From positions 1 to 17,691 of the forward strand of contig JBAVQS010000365.1 of the NCBI GenBank assembly GCA_049694275.1: a stretch of DNA of 17,691 nt, in the 5' to 3' direction. A model generated the notes under the pieces. It was not told the origin of the DNA. It made no database searches and worked only from the letters and a program-made list of their open reading frames with translations. The position numbers were made by a program, and so were the translations under genes. This stretch comes from JBAVQS01 sp049694275. GTDB lineage: Bacteria; Chloroflexota; Anaerolineae; UBA4142; SHND01. Of the stretch, positions 7,203-15,120 are shown piece after piece. How positions within the stretch are numbered: the first letter of the stretch is position 1; the number at the start of each line of letters is the position of its first letter.

Positions 7203-7411
7203 GGGAAACTCTCCTCCTAAGGAATCAGGAATTTGGTTTGATGCTCTGGGAAGCATAGCATCCGACGGCCACAGCGCAAGCACAGGCCTCGTGAGGCAGA
7301 GGTCGGAATCGGCGTAACTGTGATCCTCTTGTATGTGTCTGCGCCAACAGTTCATGATATAGGCAACCTCCTGGCGATAGAGCATGGGTCTCGTTGCTGG
7401 CGAGTTTGGGG
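7203..7411 (-). other. 209-bp leader between permease and binding-protein genes
   Basis: I see no independent gene here. On the minus strand it holds a second AGGAGG eleven bases before an ATG (7359-7357) that is in frame with the binding protein, giving an alternative N-terminal extension that would bury the signal peptide. Two small hairpins can form, GATGCT/AGCATC (7240-7262) and GCCTC/GAGGC (7286-7297). Such gaps before binding-protein genes often hold RNA-stability elements or an internal promoter. A weak TTGCGC-16-TATGCT pair is the only promoter candidate. Confidence 0.4.
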
Positions 7412-8473
7412 TTAACCCGTGGGGCGGCCAAACCAACCCCTGAAGGATTGGAAGATACCCCGGCTCAGATTGATTTTCTGTTCGCCCCGTCGGAGAATGT
7501 CCAGGTAAACCGCGAGGATAACAATCGTGCCGGTAACGACCGTTTGCCATTCCTGCGGAACGGACATGATGCGTAGGCCGTTATTCAGTGTGCTAATGAT
7601 AAAGGCGCCAATGATCGTGCCCAGGATGGTGCCTTCACCGCCGCTCAAGGAGGTCCCGCCGATGACCGCGGCGGCAATTGCATCCAATTCGTACCCCGGT
7701 CCGGTTGCAGGCTGGGCCGAGTTCAGGCGAGCTGCAATCACCACGCCGGCCAGCCCTGCAAACAGGCCGCACACCGCATAAACTACGATCTTCCAGCGAT
7801 CGACGTTAATACCGGATAAGCGCGCTGCTTCTTCGTTGCTGCCCAGTGCAAAGGTATAGCGACCCAGGATAGTTTTGGTGAGAACAAGGCTTCCGACGAT
7901 GGCCGCTCCAAATAACACCAGCACGATGTTGGGAATGTCAAACCCGGGAATGAATGTGCCGAGCGCAGACCCCATGGCCCCATTATTGAAATCCGGCGTG
8001 TCGCTGAAATAGATCGGCTTGAGCCCGGAAAACACCAGCGCCAGCCCTTTGGCAATATTTAACATGCCGAGGGTGGCGATAAAGGGCGGAATCTTGAGCT
8101 TGGCGATAAAGGCGCCGTTGATCATGCCGGCGACCGTACCGGTTCCCACGCCGCCCAGGATGCCAAGCAGCATGGGCCAGTGCCAGAAGGTGATAAAGAC
8201 GCCGGTCATGACGGCGGACAAGGCCATGACTGCACCGATCGAGAGGTCAATGCCCGATGTGATGATGACAAAAGTGACACCGAGCGCCAATATCCCGTTA
8301 ACGGCGGTTGCCGTCAGAATGCTGACAATATTGCTGAATTGGAAGAAATTGGCGGACTGGCTCGAAAAGAATACAAAGATGAGAATGAGCGCGCCGAATG
8401 CCAATAGTTGCTGTAACGCTTCGGAACGCAGCAAGGACCTCTTTTGCGCAGTCGGGACGGCAGTCGTTTCCAT
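7412..8473 (-). CDS. Sugar ABC transporter permease (RbsC-like, BPD_transp_2)
   Basis: A 353-residue integral membrane protein forming the homodimeric channel of the importer. After a short cytoplasmic head, hydrophobic segments run through most of the chain, for example LLAFGALILIFVFF, ILALGVTFVIITSGIDLSIG, NIVLVLFGAAIVGSLVL and VVYAVCGLFAGLAGVVIAAR. The family signature is GYELDAIAAAVIGGTSLSGG followed by EGTILGTIIGA, the loop that meets the ATPase. The tail is basic (LRRGEQKINLSRG), as expected on the cytoplasmic side. It starts two bases after the ATPase stop, so the two are coupled. Length is slightly above the usual 320-340. Confidence 0.94.
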   Translation of the reverse strand: METTAVPTAQKRSLLRSEALQQLLAFGALILIFVFFSSQSANFFQFSNIVSILTATAVNGILALGVTFVIITSGIDLSIGAVMALSAVMTGVFITFWHWPMLLGILGGVGTGTVAGMINGAFIAKLKIPPFIATLGMLNIAKGLALVFSGLKPIYFSDTPDFNNGAMGSALGTFIPGFDIPNIVLVLFGAAIVGSLVLTKTILGRYTFALGSNEEAARLSGINVDRWKIVVYAVCGLFAGLAGVVIAARLNSAQPATGPGYELDAIAAAVIGGTSLSGGEGTILGTIIGAFIISTLNNGLRIMSVPQEWQTVVTGTIVILAVYLDILRRGEQKINLSRGIFQSFRGWFGRPTG

Positions 8474-8475
8474 AT

Positions 8476-10020
8476 TTATGCTCTCCCCATGGCCGGTGTT
8501 GCCACGGCGTTCGTGCGAATCGCTACCTCACGTTGAGTCGCGAGGGTCATGATTTTTTCCTGCGTTGCTTCAGCGATGTTCAATTCGCCCGTAATGCGTC
8601 CTTCACACATGACCACGATGCGGTGACTCATTCGCAGGATTTCGGGCAGTTCGGACGAGATCATGATAATGGACTTGCCCTGCTGGGCCAGGTCATTCAA
8701 TAACCGGTAAATCTCACTCTTGGCGCCGACGTCAATCCCGCGCGTTGGCTCGTCAAAGATGAGAATCTTGGTATTGGCCGTGAGCCATTTGCCGATAACC
8801 ACTTTTTGCTGATTGCCGCCCGAAAGGTTGCGCGTGCGCTGCTGCAGGCTGGGCGTGCGAATGGCAAGCGCATCAACATATTTTCGGGCGGTCTCGCGCG
8901 TCCGCGTCGTATTGACCCATCCGAATAACGCGAGGAACCGGTTCATTGCAGCTAGGACGACATTGTTTTCGACATCCATCCCGAGCGTCAGCCCATAGCG
9001 TTTGCGGTCCTCTGACAGATAGCCGATCCCATTGCGGACAGCGTCGTTAGGACTGGCGATTCGCACCTGGCGGCCCTCGATGTAAACCTCACCTGAATCG
9101 ATCAGGTCTGCCCCAAAAATGGCCCGCGCCACTTCGGTGCGCCCCGCGCCGACGAGACCGGAAAAGCCGAGGATTTCGCCTTTTTTGAGCTTGAAGCTAA
9201 TATCCGTTAGGAGGTTGCCCGAGCTCAGATGCTTGACTTCGAGCATGATTTCGGCGCTGGAGTGTTCCGGCACTTCCGGCGTGGCTTCATAAATGGTGCG
9301 TCCCACCATCATGCTGATAATCCGGTCGAGTGTCACATCAGCGGTTTGAACCGTATCCACATAGCGCCCGTCGCGCATGACGGTGATCCGGTCCGAGATC
9401 TGTTTAAGCTCTTCCAGGCGGTGCGAGATGTGAACCACGCCGACCCCTTCCGCGCGAAGCCGACGGATGATATTGAACAGTTCGTCAATTTCGGTTCCGG
9501 TGAGCGCCGCCGTCGGTTCATCCATAATCAGGATCGACGAATTAAAGGAGAGAGCTTTGGCGATCTCGACCATCTGCTGCCTGGCGACGGTCAACTTGGA
9601 GACCTTGGTGCGCGGATCGAGGTTCAAGTGCAACTTGGCAAGGAACTCGGCAGCCTGGTTATTGATATCCTTATCCTGGATAAAGAATCCGGCCTGGCGC
9701 CGCTCCCGGCCTATAAAAATGTTCTGGGCGACGGTCAGGTGCGGCATCAGGTTGAGCTCTTGATGGATCATGCTGATGCCCAGGCGCTGCGCTGCCCCCG
9801 GGTTGTGAATCTCCACCTCACGGCCTTTGTAAGTGATGCGCCCCGCATCCTTCGGGTACACGCCCGCCAGCACCTTCATCAGCGTGGACTTGCCCGCGCC
9901 GTTCTCGCCCACCAGCGCGTGCACTTCGCCCTTGAACAGCTCAAAGTGCACATTGTCGAGGGCTCGCACGCCGGGGAAGGTTTTCGTGATCCCTTCCATT
10001 TGCAGAATCACTTCGCCCAT
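8476..10020 (-). CDS. Sugar ABC transporter ATPase, two fused nucleotide-binding domains (RbsA/XylG/MglA type)
   Basis: A 514-residue duplicated ATPase energising monosaccharide import. Domain 1 has Walker A GENGAGKST (38-46), the signature region KLTVARQQMVEIAKAL and Walker B ILIMDEPTAAL. Domain 2 has the usual degenerate P-loop GLVGAGRTEVARAIFG, a canonical NLSGGNQQKVVIGKWL signature and ILIFDEPTRGIDVGAK. Domain 1's signature starts LTVA instead of LS-G, common in this family. Its ATG is preceded by AGGAG eight bases upstream, and it follows the LacI gene by 39 bases. The order regulator-ATPase-permease-binding protein indicates one transcript. Substrate is inferred from neighbours only. 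Confidence 0.95.
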   Translation of the reverse strand: MGEVILQMEGITKTFPGVRALDNVHFELFKGEVHALVGENGAGKSTLMKVLAGVYPKDAGRITYKGREVEIHNPGAAQRLGISMIHQELNLMPHLTVAQNIFIGRERRQAGFFIQDKDINNQAAEFLAKLHLNLDPRTKVSKLTVARQQMVEIAKALSFNSSILIMDEPTAALTGTEIDELFNIIRRLRAEGVGVVHISHRLEELKQISDRITVMRDGRYVDTVQTADVTLDRIISMMVGRTIYEATPEVPEHSSAEIMLEVKHLSSGNLLTDISFKLKKGEILGFSGLVGAGRTEVARAIFGADLIDSGEVYIEGRQVRIASPNDAVRNGIGYLSEDRKRYGLTLGMDVENNVVLAAMNRFLALFGWVNTTRTRETARKYVDALAIRTPSLQQRTRNLSGGNQQKVVIGKWLTANTKILIFDEPTRGIDVGAKSEIYRLLNDLAQQGKSIIMISSELPEILRMSHRIVVMCEGRITGELNIAEATQEKIMTLATQREVAIRTNAVATPAMGRA

Positions 10021-10059
10021 AAGTCAGTCTCCTGGTTCGCCCACCTTGCCAAAACGCGG

Positions 10060-11088
10060 TCAGAACGCGCGCCGGCCCAATTCCTGCCCACACGACTTGC
10101 GGACGATCAACTCAGTGTCCAGAACGATCTCGCGAATCTTGGGACGGGCAGATTTCGTGCTCATGCGCTTGAGCAGCAGTTCAGCTGCGTCGACGCCCAT
10201 CTTGTAGGCGTCCTGCGCACAGACGGTCAGAAAAGGATAGATTAGCGATGCCTGCGGAATATCGTCAAAACAAACGAGCGCTATATCTTGAGGAACCTGG
10301 AGATTGGCGTCACGCAGCGCCTGCAAAACGCTCATCCCGAGGAAATTATTCGCGGCGAGAATGGCAGTCGGGCGACGAGGTTGCGACAAGAGCTCCTTGA
10401 CGAACTCGGTGCTCCGGTCCTGCGTATAGCTCCCCCGCTTGATCAGGCTTTCGTCGATCGGAATGCCATGCGCTTCAAGGGCCTGGCAATAACCTTCCAA
10501 TCTTTCCGCGGCCGTGGAAATGCCTGCCGGGCCGATCACCATGGCGATGGCGTGATGTCCCAGCCCGATCAGGTGCTCGGTGAGGCGTCGCGCCCCTTCC
10601 TGGCCGTCGCTGCGGACAATATCCGACCTGAACCCGCGGACCTGTCGATCGACCAACACACAGGGAACGTTGTGTCGCTTGAGGACCTGGAGGCGCTTCT
10701 TATCCTGGGTGCAGGGGGCGATAATGATGCCGTCCACTCGGCGTTGGAGCAGAATGCTGATATAGTTCGCTTCCTTTTCAGCATCCTCGTCGGTATTGCA
10801 AAGGATGACGTGATAGTTCTGCCGGGCAGCAGTGTCCTCTACACCGCGCACCAGCGTGGTCCAAAAGGGATTGGTGACATCGGTAAGGATGACGGCAATG
10901 GTGTGCGTTCGGTTAGAACGGAGACTTTGGGCCATTGCATTGGGAACGTAATGGAGATCGGCAATGGCCTGCTCGACGCGCTCGCGCGTGGTCGGATTGA
11001 CGCCGGGGGCATTGTTGACCACCCGGGACACCGTGATGGGCGCGACTCCTGCTCGTTTAGCTACATCGCGAACGGTTACCACATGCAC
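10060..11088 (-). CDS. LacI-family transcriptional regulator of the leftward block
   Basis: A 342-residue sugar-responsive DNA-binding protein. The N-terminal helix-turn-helix and hinge read VTVRDVAKRAGVAPITVSRV, then RERVEQAIADLHYVPNAMAQ, followed by a periplasmic-binding-protein-like core (about 60-330) with TIAVILTDVTNPFW and VDGIIIAP. It is the first gene of the importer transcript, so it probably represses its own operon through the sites at 11168-11207 and is released by an imported sugar or a catabolic intermediate. It is clearly paralogous to the divergent regulator at 11406. Both have RGVED, FCNTDE/LCNTDE, VDG and AFDDIPQA/AFDDIPAA-type core segments in the same order. Inducer identity is unknown. 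Confidence 0.94.
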   Translation of the reverse strand: MHVVTVRDVAKRAGVAPITVSRVVNNAPGVNPTTRERVEQAIADLHYVPNAMAQSLRSNRTHTIAVILTDVTNPFWTTLVRGVEDTAARQNYHVILCNTDEDAEKEANYISILLQRRVDGIIIAPCTQDKKRLQVLKRHNVPCVLVDRQVRGFRSDIVRSDGQEGARRLTEHLIGLGHHAIAMVIGPAGISTAAERLEGYCQALEAHGIPIDESLIKRGSYTQDRSTEFVKELLSQPRRPTAILAANNFLGMSVLQALRDANLQVPQDIALVCFDDIPQASLIYPFLTVCAQDAYKMGVDAAELLLKRMSTKSARPKIREIVLDTELIVRKSCGQELGRRAF

Positions 11089-11167
11089 TCACCTTCGAGC
11101 GAAATCGGTAAATACGGAGGAAAGGAAGCTTGTCCACATTGGGCCAGCGGGGTCATCTGAAAATTGG

Positions 11168-11189
11168 CAACGGTATCATGGTATCGTTG
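11168..11189. promoter_or_regulatory. Imperfect 22-bp palindrome in the leader of the leftward LacI operon
   Basis: Eighteen of 22 positions are self-complementary, with outer arms CAACG and CGTTG around two GGTATC direct repeats. A CATGGTA heptamer at 11178-11184 recurs at 11191-11197 in the next site, 13 bp away. The position, downstream of the minus-strand start site, fits an auxiliary operator for a LacI-type repressor. Confidence 0.45.
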
Positions 11190-11191
11190 TC

Positions 11192-11207
11192 ATGGTAACG
11201 TAACCAT
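11192..11207. promoter_or_regulatory. Candidate LacI-family operator at the leftward promoter
   Basis: The site atggtaacgtaaccat is palindromic at 14 of 16 positions with a central CG, the classic LacI-family operator shape. It begins five bases beyond the -10 box of the leftward promoter, so a bound repressor would block the start site. Its core differs from the rightward operator (GGTAACGTAACC versus GTTAACGTTAAC), which may allow the two paralogous repressors to discriminate. Confidence 0.65.
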
Positions 11208-11211
11208 AGCG

Positions 11212-11240
11212 ATTATAGACCAAGACACGCGCGTTGTCAA
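11212..11240 (-). promoter_or_regulatory. Sigma-70-type promoter of the leftward LacI-ABC operon
   Basis: On the minus strand a perfect -35 TTGACA (11240-11235), a 17-base spacer and a perfect -10 TATAAT (11217-11212) are present. Transcription would start near 11205, inside the operator at 11192-11207, leaving a leader of about 115 bases before the LacI ATG. A consensus promoter this strong normally needs tight repression. Confidence 0.85.
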
Positions 11241-11322
11241 TACTTTTGGACATCAGTTGCGCACCTCTTTTTGAAATTCCCCCGGCCCTGCCCCAAACAG
11301 GGACTCTAGTCGAAATTCAGTA

Positions 11323-11351
11323 TTGACAAACTCTCGATTCAATGCTATATT
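11323..11351 (+). promoter_or_regulatory. Sigma-70-type promoter of the rightward LacI operon
   Basis: A perfect -35 TTGACA (11323-11328), a 17-base spacer and -10 TATATT (11346-11351) place the start near 11358, about 48 bases before the LacI ATG. It is divergent from the leftward promoter, with 82 bases between the two -35 boxes. Confidence 0.82.
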
Positions 11352-11359
11352 ACTATAAA

Positions 11360-11373
11360 TGTTAACGTTAACA
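11360..11373. promoter_or_regulatory. Perfect LacI-family operator TGTTAACGTTAACA
   Basis: A 14-bp perfect palindrome with central CG lies at the expected start site of the rightward promoter, just before a LacI-family gene. This is the arrangement expected for autorepression. It is the best operator candidate in the window. Confidence 0.78.
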
Positions 11374-11380
11374 AGGTCAT

Positions 11381-11394
11381 TGTTAAGCCTAACT
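11381..11394. promoter_or_regulatory. Second, degenerate operator copy
   Basis: The stretch tgttaagcctaact keeps the GTTA-four bases-TAAC spacing of the upstream perfect operator but has lost the centre. It lies 21 bp downstream, two helical turns, on the same face of the DNA, and 11 bases before the LacI ATG. Confidence 0.45.
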
Positions 11395-11405
11395 GCAATC
11401 CAGCT

Positions 11406-12467
11406 ATGACCACCATCGAGGATGTCGCCAAACGCGCCGGTGTGTCGATGATGACCGTCTCGCGCGTCATCAACGGGTCCGGCGATGTTAGCCCCGAGAC
11501 CCGGGAGCGGGTCGAGCGCGTCGTCGAGGAGCTCGGCTATGTCCCCAATGCGCTGGCGCGCGGCCTGCGCTTCAAGCAGACCAAGACGATCGCCCTCGTC
11601 CTCACCGACATTACCAATCCCTTCTTCACGACCATCGCGCGCGGCGTCGAGGACGTCGCCAGCCGGCAGGGCTTTAGCGTCATCTTTTGCAATACCGATG
11701 AATCGGAACATGAAGAGGGCCAGTATATCAACGTCCTCTTGCAGAAACAGGTCGACGGCGTTCTGCTCGTCCCCGCATGCTCCTCGGCTGAATCGATTTC
11801 CCTGCTCCAATCCCGCGGCGTCCCCGTCGTGGTGCTGGACCGCCGCGTGCCCGGCGTATCGGTCGATACTGTACACTGCAATTCTGAACAGAGCTCCTAC
11901 CGCCTGGTTCGCCATCTCGTCGAGCTCGGGCACCGGCGCGTCGCGGTGCTGACCGGCCCACAAATCGTCTCCACGGCGGTCGAGCGCGTGGCCGGCGCTC
12001 AACGGGCAATTCGGGAAGCGGGACTGGATGACGATATGCCCCTGGTTTACTATGGGGAATTTACGCAGGCGAGCGGATATCACATGGCGCAACAGGCGCT
12101 TGCCGCTGCCCCGGGGCTCACGGCCCTCTTTGCCACCAACAACTTTGTGGCGATGGGCGCGCTGCGCGCAGTACGCGAGGCCGGCCTGCGCATGCCGGAG
12201 GACGTCTCGCTGGTCGCCTTTGACGACATTCCTGCGGCCTTTGTCGTCGAGCCCTTTCTAACGGTCATCTCTCAGCCTGCCTATGATGTCGGCAAGCGGG
12301 CGACCGAGTTGCTCTTGAACCGGCTCGCCGGCCAGGGACCGGCGCAACCTCAAGAGATCGTTCTGCCAACCGAATTCATCCTCCGCCGATCGAGCGCGCC
12401 GCCGCCCACGACTCGAGGCGTACAGCGTCCACCTCGAAAACGCGCGCCCGGGCCGCGCCGCCGGTGA
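11406..12467 (+). CDS. LacI-family transcriptional regulator of the rightward block
   Basis: A 353-residue repressor. The N-terminus MTTIEDVAKRAGVSMMTVSR is the DNA-reading helix-turn-helix, followed by the hinge helix near VVEELGYVPNALARGL. The sugar-binding core includes TIALVLTDITNPFFTTIARG, VDGVLLVPA, VVLDRRVPG and VSLVAFDDIPAA. It should autorepress through 11360-11373 and control the downstream reductase-kinase-dehydrogenase genes, which start 31 bases after its stop. It has an unusual Pro/Arg-rich tail after about residue 330 (RPPRKRAPGPRRR at the end) that its divergent paralogue lacks. That tail could add non-specific DNA affinity. The start ATG keeps the full DNA-binding domain. Upstream Shine-Dalgarno is poor. 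Confidence 0.94.
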   Translation: MTTIEDVAKRAGVSMMTVSRVINGSGDVSPETRERVERVVEELGYVPNALARGLRFKQTKTIALVLTDITNPFFTTIARGVEDVASRQGFSVIFCNTDESEHEEGQYINVLLQKQVDGVLLVPACSSAESISLLQSRGVPVVVLDRRVPGVSVDTVHCNSEQSSYRLVRHLVELGHRRVAVLTGPQIVSTAVERVAGAQRAIREAGLDDDMPLVYYGEFTQASGYHMAQQALAAAPGLTALFATNNFVAMGALRAVREAGLRMPEDVSLVAFDDIPAAFVVEPFLTVISQPAYDVGKRATELLLNRLAGQGPAQPQEIVLPTEFILRRSSAPPPTTRGVQRPPRKRAPGPRRR

Positions 12468-12498
12468 CCATCTCATTCGCAACTAGAGAGGAGTAACC

Positions 12499-13560
12499 AT
12501 GATGCAAGCACAGACAGATCGTTCATTCAGCGCCCCTGATGGCGTCGATCCGACCAGGATCCCCGGGAGAACATTGTATACCGGGGCAAACATACCGGCG
12601 ATCGGGCTGGGAACGTTTGGATCCGATCGCTTTTCTGGAGAGGAGATTGCCGAGGCCGTGAAAGGGGCAATCGAAGTTGGCTATCGGCATATCGACTGCG
12701 CCGCAGTCTATATGAACGAGCCGTTGATTGGCCAGGCCCTCCGTGAGGTGCAGAGCCGAGGAGTGAAACGCCAGGAGCTCTGGATTACCTCCAAGCTGTG
12801 GAACGACAAGCATGGCGAAGCGGATGTGATCCCCTCCTGCGAGCAGTCCCTCAAGGACTTGCAGCTCGACTATCTCGACCTCTACCTCGTACACTGGCCC
12901 TTCCCCAACTATCACGCACCGGGCGTCGGCGTCGACTCGCGCGATCCACACGCCCGGCCGTACATTCACAAAGAGTTCATGCAAACCTGGCGGCAGATGG
13001 AAAAACTCGTGGAGATGGGCCTGGTGCGGCACATCGGCACCTCGAACATGACCATCCCCAAGTTGAAATTGCTGTTGCGCGACGCCGAGATCAAACCGGC
13101 GTGCAACGAGATGGAATTGCACCCTCACTTTCAGCAGCCCGAATTCTTCAAATTTGTGCTCGACAACGGCATCGTGCCCGTCGGTTTTTGTCCCATTGGT
13201 TCGCCTACCCGGCCCGATCGCGACAAGACACCTGAAGACACGGTGGACATCGAGGATCCGGTCATCGTCCAAATCGCAAAACGCCTGAACGTGCACCCGG
13301 CTGTGGTGTGCGTGAAATGGGCCGCGCAGCGAGGCCAGGTGCCGATCCCCTTTTCAATCCGTCGCAACGAGTACTTATCCAACCTGCAGTGCACAGTGAC
13401 CCCGCCGCTGACCGATGAAGAAATGGAAGCCATCGCGCGGATTGACAAGAACTGTCGGCTCATCAAAGGCCAGGTATTCCTCTGGCCCGGCGCTCGCGAC
13501 GGGCGAGCGTTGTGGGATGAAACCGGAGAGATCGAAGGGAAGGATCAGGTTTCTGCCTGA
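12499..13560 (+). CDS. Aldo/keto reductase
   Basis: A 353-residue NAD(P)H-dependent carbonyl reductase of the AKR barrel family. It starts the barrel with IPAIGLGTFGSD, and the catalytic tetrad is visible as D66 and Y71 (HIDCAAVY), K99 (ITSKLW) and H132 (LVHWP). VRHIGTSNM and NEMELHPHFQQ follow, and PFSIRRNEYLSN (284-295) corresponds to the cofactor phosphate-binding loop. About 25 extra residues precede the barrel. A strong AGAGGAG site supports the ATG. It is the first enzyme after the LacI gene, and its stop overlaps the kinase ATG (TGATG). Likely roles are reducing an aldose to an alditol or lactaldehyde to propanediol. The neighbouring GatD-like enzyme favours the former. A decayed relative lies at 5929-6120. 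Confidence 0.92.
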   Translation: MMQAQTDRSFSAPDGVDPTRIPGRTLYTGANIPAIGLGTFGSDRFSGEEIAEAVKGAIEVGYRHIDCAAVYMNEPLIGQALREVQSRGVKRQELWITSKLWNDKHGEADVIPSCEQSLKDLQLDYLDLYLVHWPFPNYHAPGVGVDSRDPHARPYIHKEFMQTWRQMEKLVEMGLVRHIGTSNMTIPKLKLLLRDAEIKPACNEMELHPHFQQPEFFKFVLDNGIVPVGFCPIGSPTRPDRDKTPEDTVDIEDPVIVQIAKRLNVHPAVVCVKWAAQRGQVPIPFSIRRNEYLSNLQCTVTPPLTDEEMEAIARIDKNCRLIKGQVFLWPGARDGRALWDETGEIEGKDQVSA

Positions 13561-15110
13561 TGGTACATCGTTACATTCTTGCCATCGATGTCGGCACGTC
13601 GAGCTGTAAGACTGGGCTGTGGAGTGCGGACGGCGAGCTTGTGGCCGAAGCGACGCAGCCGTACGCATTGAATCGCCCTGCGGCAACGTGGGCGGAAATA
13701 GACGCGAACATCTGGTGGCAAGCTGTTTGCGATACCATCCGAGCCGTCGTTACCCGAGCCGGGATCGACGCGGGCGAGGTCGCGGGAATCGGCGTGGACG
13801 GTGTCGGCTGGACGATGGTCCCTGTGGACATCAACAGCCGGCCTCTCTACCCGGCGATAATCTGGCTGGACCGCCGGGCCGAAGCGGAAACGGCATGGCT
13901 GAAAGCCTTACCGGGAAGCGAGCAGTTCGTCGCCCTGGCCGCGAATCCGATCGATCCGGCCTACATCACGCCCAAGCTCATCTGGCTGAAACGCCAGCAT
14001 CCCGACATTTTTGACGCCGCCTATAATTTTCTGACCTGCTCCGGTTTCATTGTCGCCCGGCTGACCGGCGAATTTACTTGCGATTACACACAAGCCTATG
14101 GCTATCACTTTTTCGACATTTGCCGCGAGCGCTGGGATCGGGCCGCCGGGGGGCTGATGGGCGTGCCGCTGGAAAAGATGCCGCCTCTTCGCTCGTCCGT
14201 TGAAATCGCGGGAGTGGTCACCAACCAGGCGGCGGAGGAAACCGGCCTGCGTGTGGGAATCCCTGTGATCGTTGGCTGCCTCGACGCCGCAGTCGGCGCG
14301 CTGGGGGCTGGGGTAACGCGCTTGGGACAGACGAACGAACAAGGCGGCCAGGCGGGCGGCATGGCGATCAGCCTGGACCATGTCGTGGTCGAGCCGCAGT
14401 TGATCTTTTCTCATCACGTCCTACCTGGACAGTACCTGCTCCAGGGGGGAACGGTGGGCGGCGGTTCGCTGGCCTGGTTCCGCGATCTGCTCGGGCCCTT
14501 GCCGGTCGGGGCGGGAGTGACGGCAAATCCTTTCGAACAGTTCAGCCGCGAGGCAGCGCAGGTCCCGTCAGGTGCGCATGGCGTGATCTTTATCCCTTAT
14601 ATGGCCGGTGAACGGACGCCGCTTTGGGACAGTAACGCACGCGGTGTCTTTTTCGGACTCTCGTACTCCACGACCCGCGCCGAAATGCTCCGAGCAATTA
14701 TGGAAGGGTGCGCGTTCGCGGTCTATCATAATGTCCGCATCGCCGAACAAAAGGGGGCGAGCATTCACGAGTATCTCGGCTCGGGCGGCGCGACAGCGAG
14801 CGCGGTGTGGTGTCAAATCAAGGCGGACGTGTATGGCAAGCCGTATACCGTCGCACGGCGTTCCGACGGCGGCGAAGGAGGGCATTTGCTCGGACTGTAC
14901 GCGCTGACGGCGCACGCGATGAATCTGTGCGACGATGCCGGCAAACGGGTGGAGGAACTCTTGCCGAACCGTGAGGTGTACGAGCCCTCGCCTGAACGGC
15001 ACGCACTGTATCAAGATCTGTTCGACATTTACCTGCGACTATCGGGCAAGCTGCGCGAGGATTTCGATTTGCTTGCTTCGGCACTGAGAAAACAAAAGAC
15101 GAACATATAG
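13560..15110 (+). CDS. FGGY-family carbohydrate kinase (xylulokinase-like)
   Basis: A 516-residue ATP-dependent sugar or alditol kinase. Domain 1 begins YILAIDVGTSSCKTGLWSAD with the phosphate loop and the substrate-site WAEIDANIWW. GIGVDGVGWTMVPVD and the probable catalytic base D242 (VGCLDAAVGALGAG) follow. Domain 2 has YLLQGGTVGGGSLAWFRD, IPYMAGERTPLWDSNARG and the adenine-site GSGGATASAVWCQIKADVYG. Overall it is closest in feel to XylB, and different enough from the rhaB here not to be a recent copy. Its ATG overlaps the reductase stop by one base. Family specificity is notoriously hard to read from sequence. Candidates are a ketose (xylulose, fuculose, tagatose) or a sugar alcohol, as in erythritol kinases. 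Confidence 0.9.
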   Translation: MVHRYILAIDVGTSSCKTGLWSADGELVAEATQPYALNRPAATWAEIDANIWWQAVCDTIRAVVTRAGIDAGEVAGIGVDGVGWTMVPVDINSRPLYPAIIWLDRRAEAETAWLKALPGSEQFVALAANPIDPAYITPKLIWLKRQHPDIFDAAYNFLTCSGFIVARLTGEFTCDYTQAYGYHFFDICRERWDRAAGGLMGVPLEKMPPLRSSVEIAGVVTNQAAEETGLRVGIPVIVGCLDAAVGALGAGVTRLGQTNEQGGQAGGMAISLDHVVVEPQLIFSHHVLPGQYLLQGGTVGGGSLAWFRDLLGPLPVGAGVTANPFEQFSREAAQVPSGAHGVIFIPYMAGERTPLWDSNARGVFFGLSYSTTRAEMLRAIMEGCAFAVYHNVRIAEQKGASIHEYLGSGGATASAVWCQIKADVYGKPYTVARRSDGGEGGHLLGLYALTAHAMNLCDDAGKRVEELLPNREVYEPSPERHALYQDLFDIYLRLSGKLREDFDLLASALRKQKTNI

Positions 15111-15120
15111 AGAAAGAATT

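Noticed and set aside
5895..7220. A 441-codon plus-strand open frame
   Set aside because: Antisense to the binding lipoprotein and the reductase remnant, with low-complexity Gly/Arg/Val-rich translation and no ribosome site.
7203..7550. An N-terminal extension of about 116 residues on the binding protein
   Set aside because: It overlaps the permease end and buries a clear lipoprotein signal peptide. The start at 7202 has a better-placed ribosome site.
9229..11160. Two long plus-strand open frames (9229-10245 and 10288-11160)
   Set aside because: Shadows of the ABC ATPase and the leftward LacI gene, which have full sets of family motifs on the minus strand.
11286..11302. CCCTG/CAGGG inverted repeat between the two promoters
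   Set aside because: Only five paired bases with a seven-base spacer. Too short to claim as an operator or hairpin.
11253..12092. A 279-codon minus-strand open frame covering the divergent control region
   Set aside because: It is antisense to the rightward LacI gene and would run across the promoters and operators. No recognisable domain.
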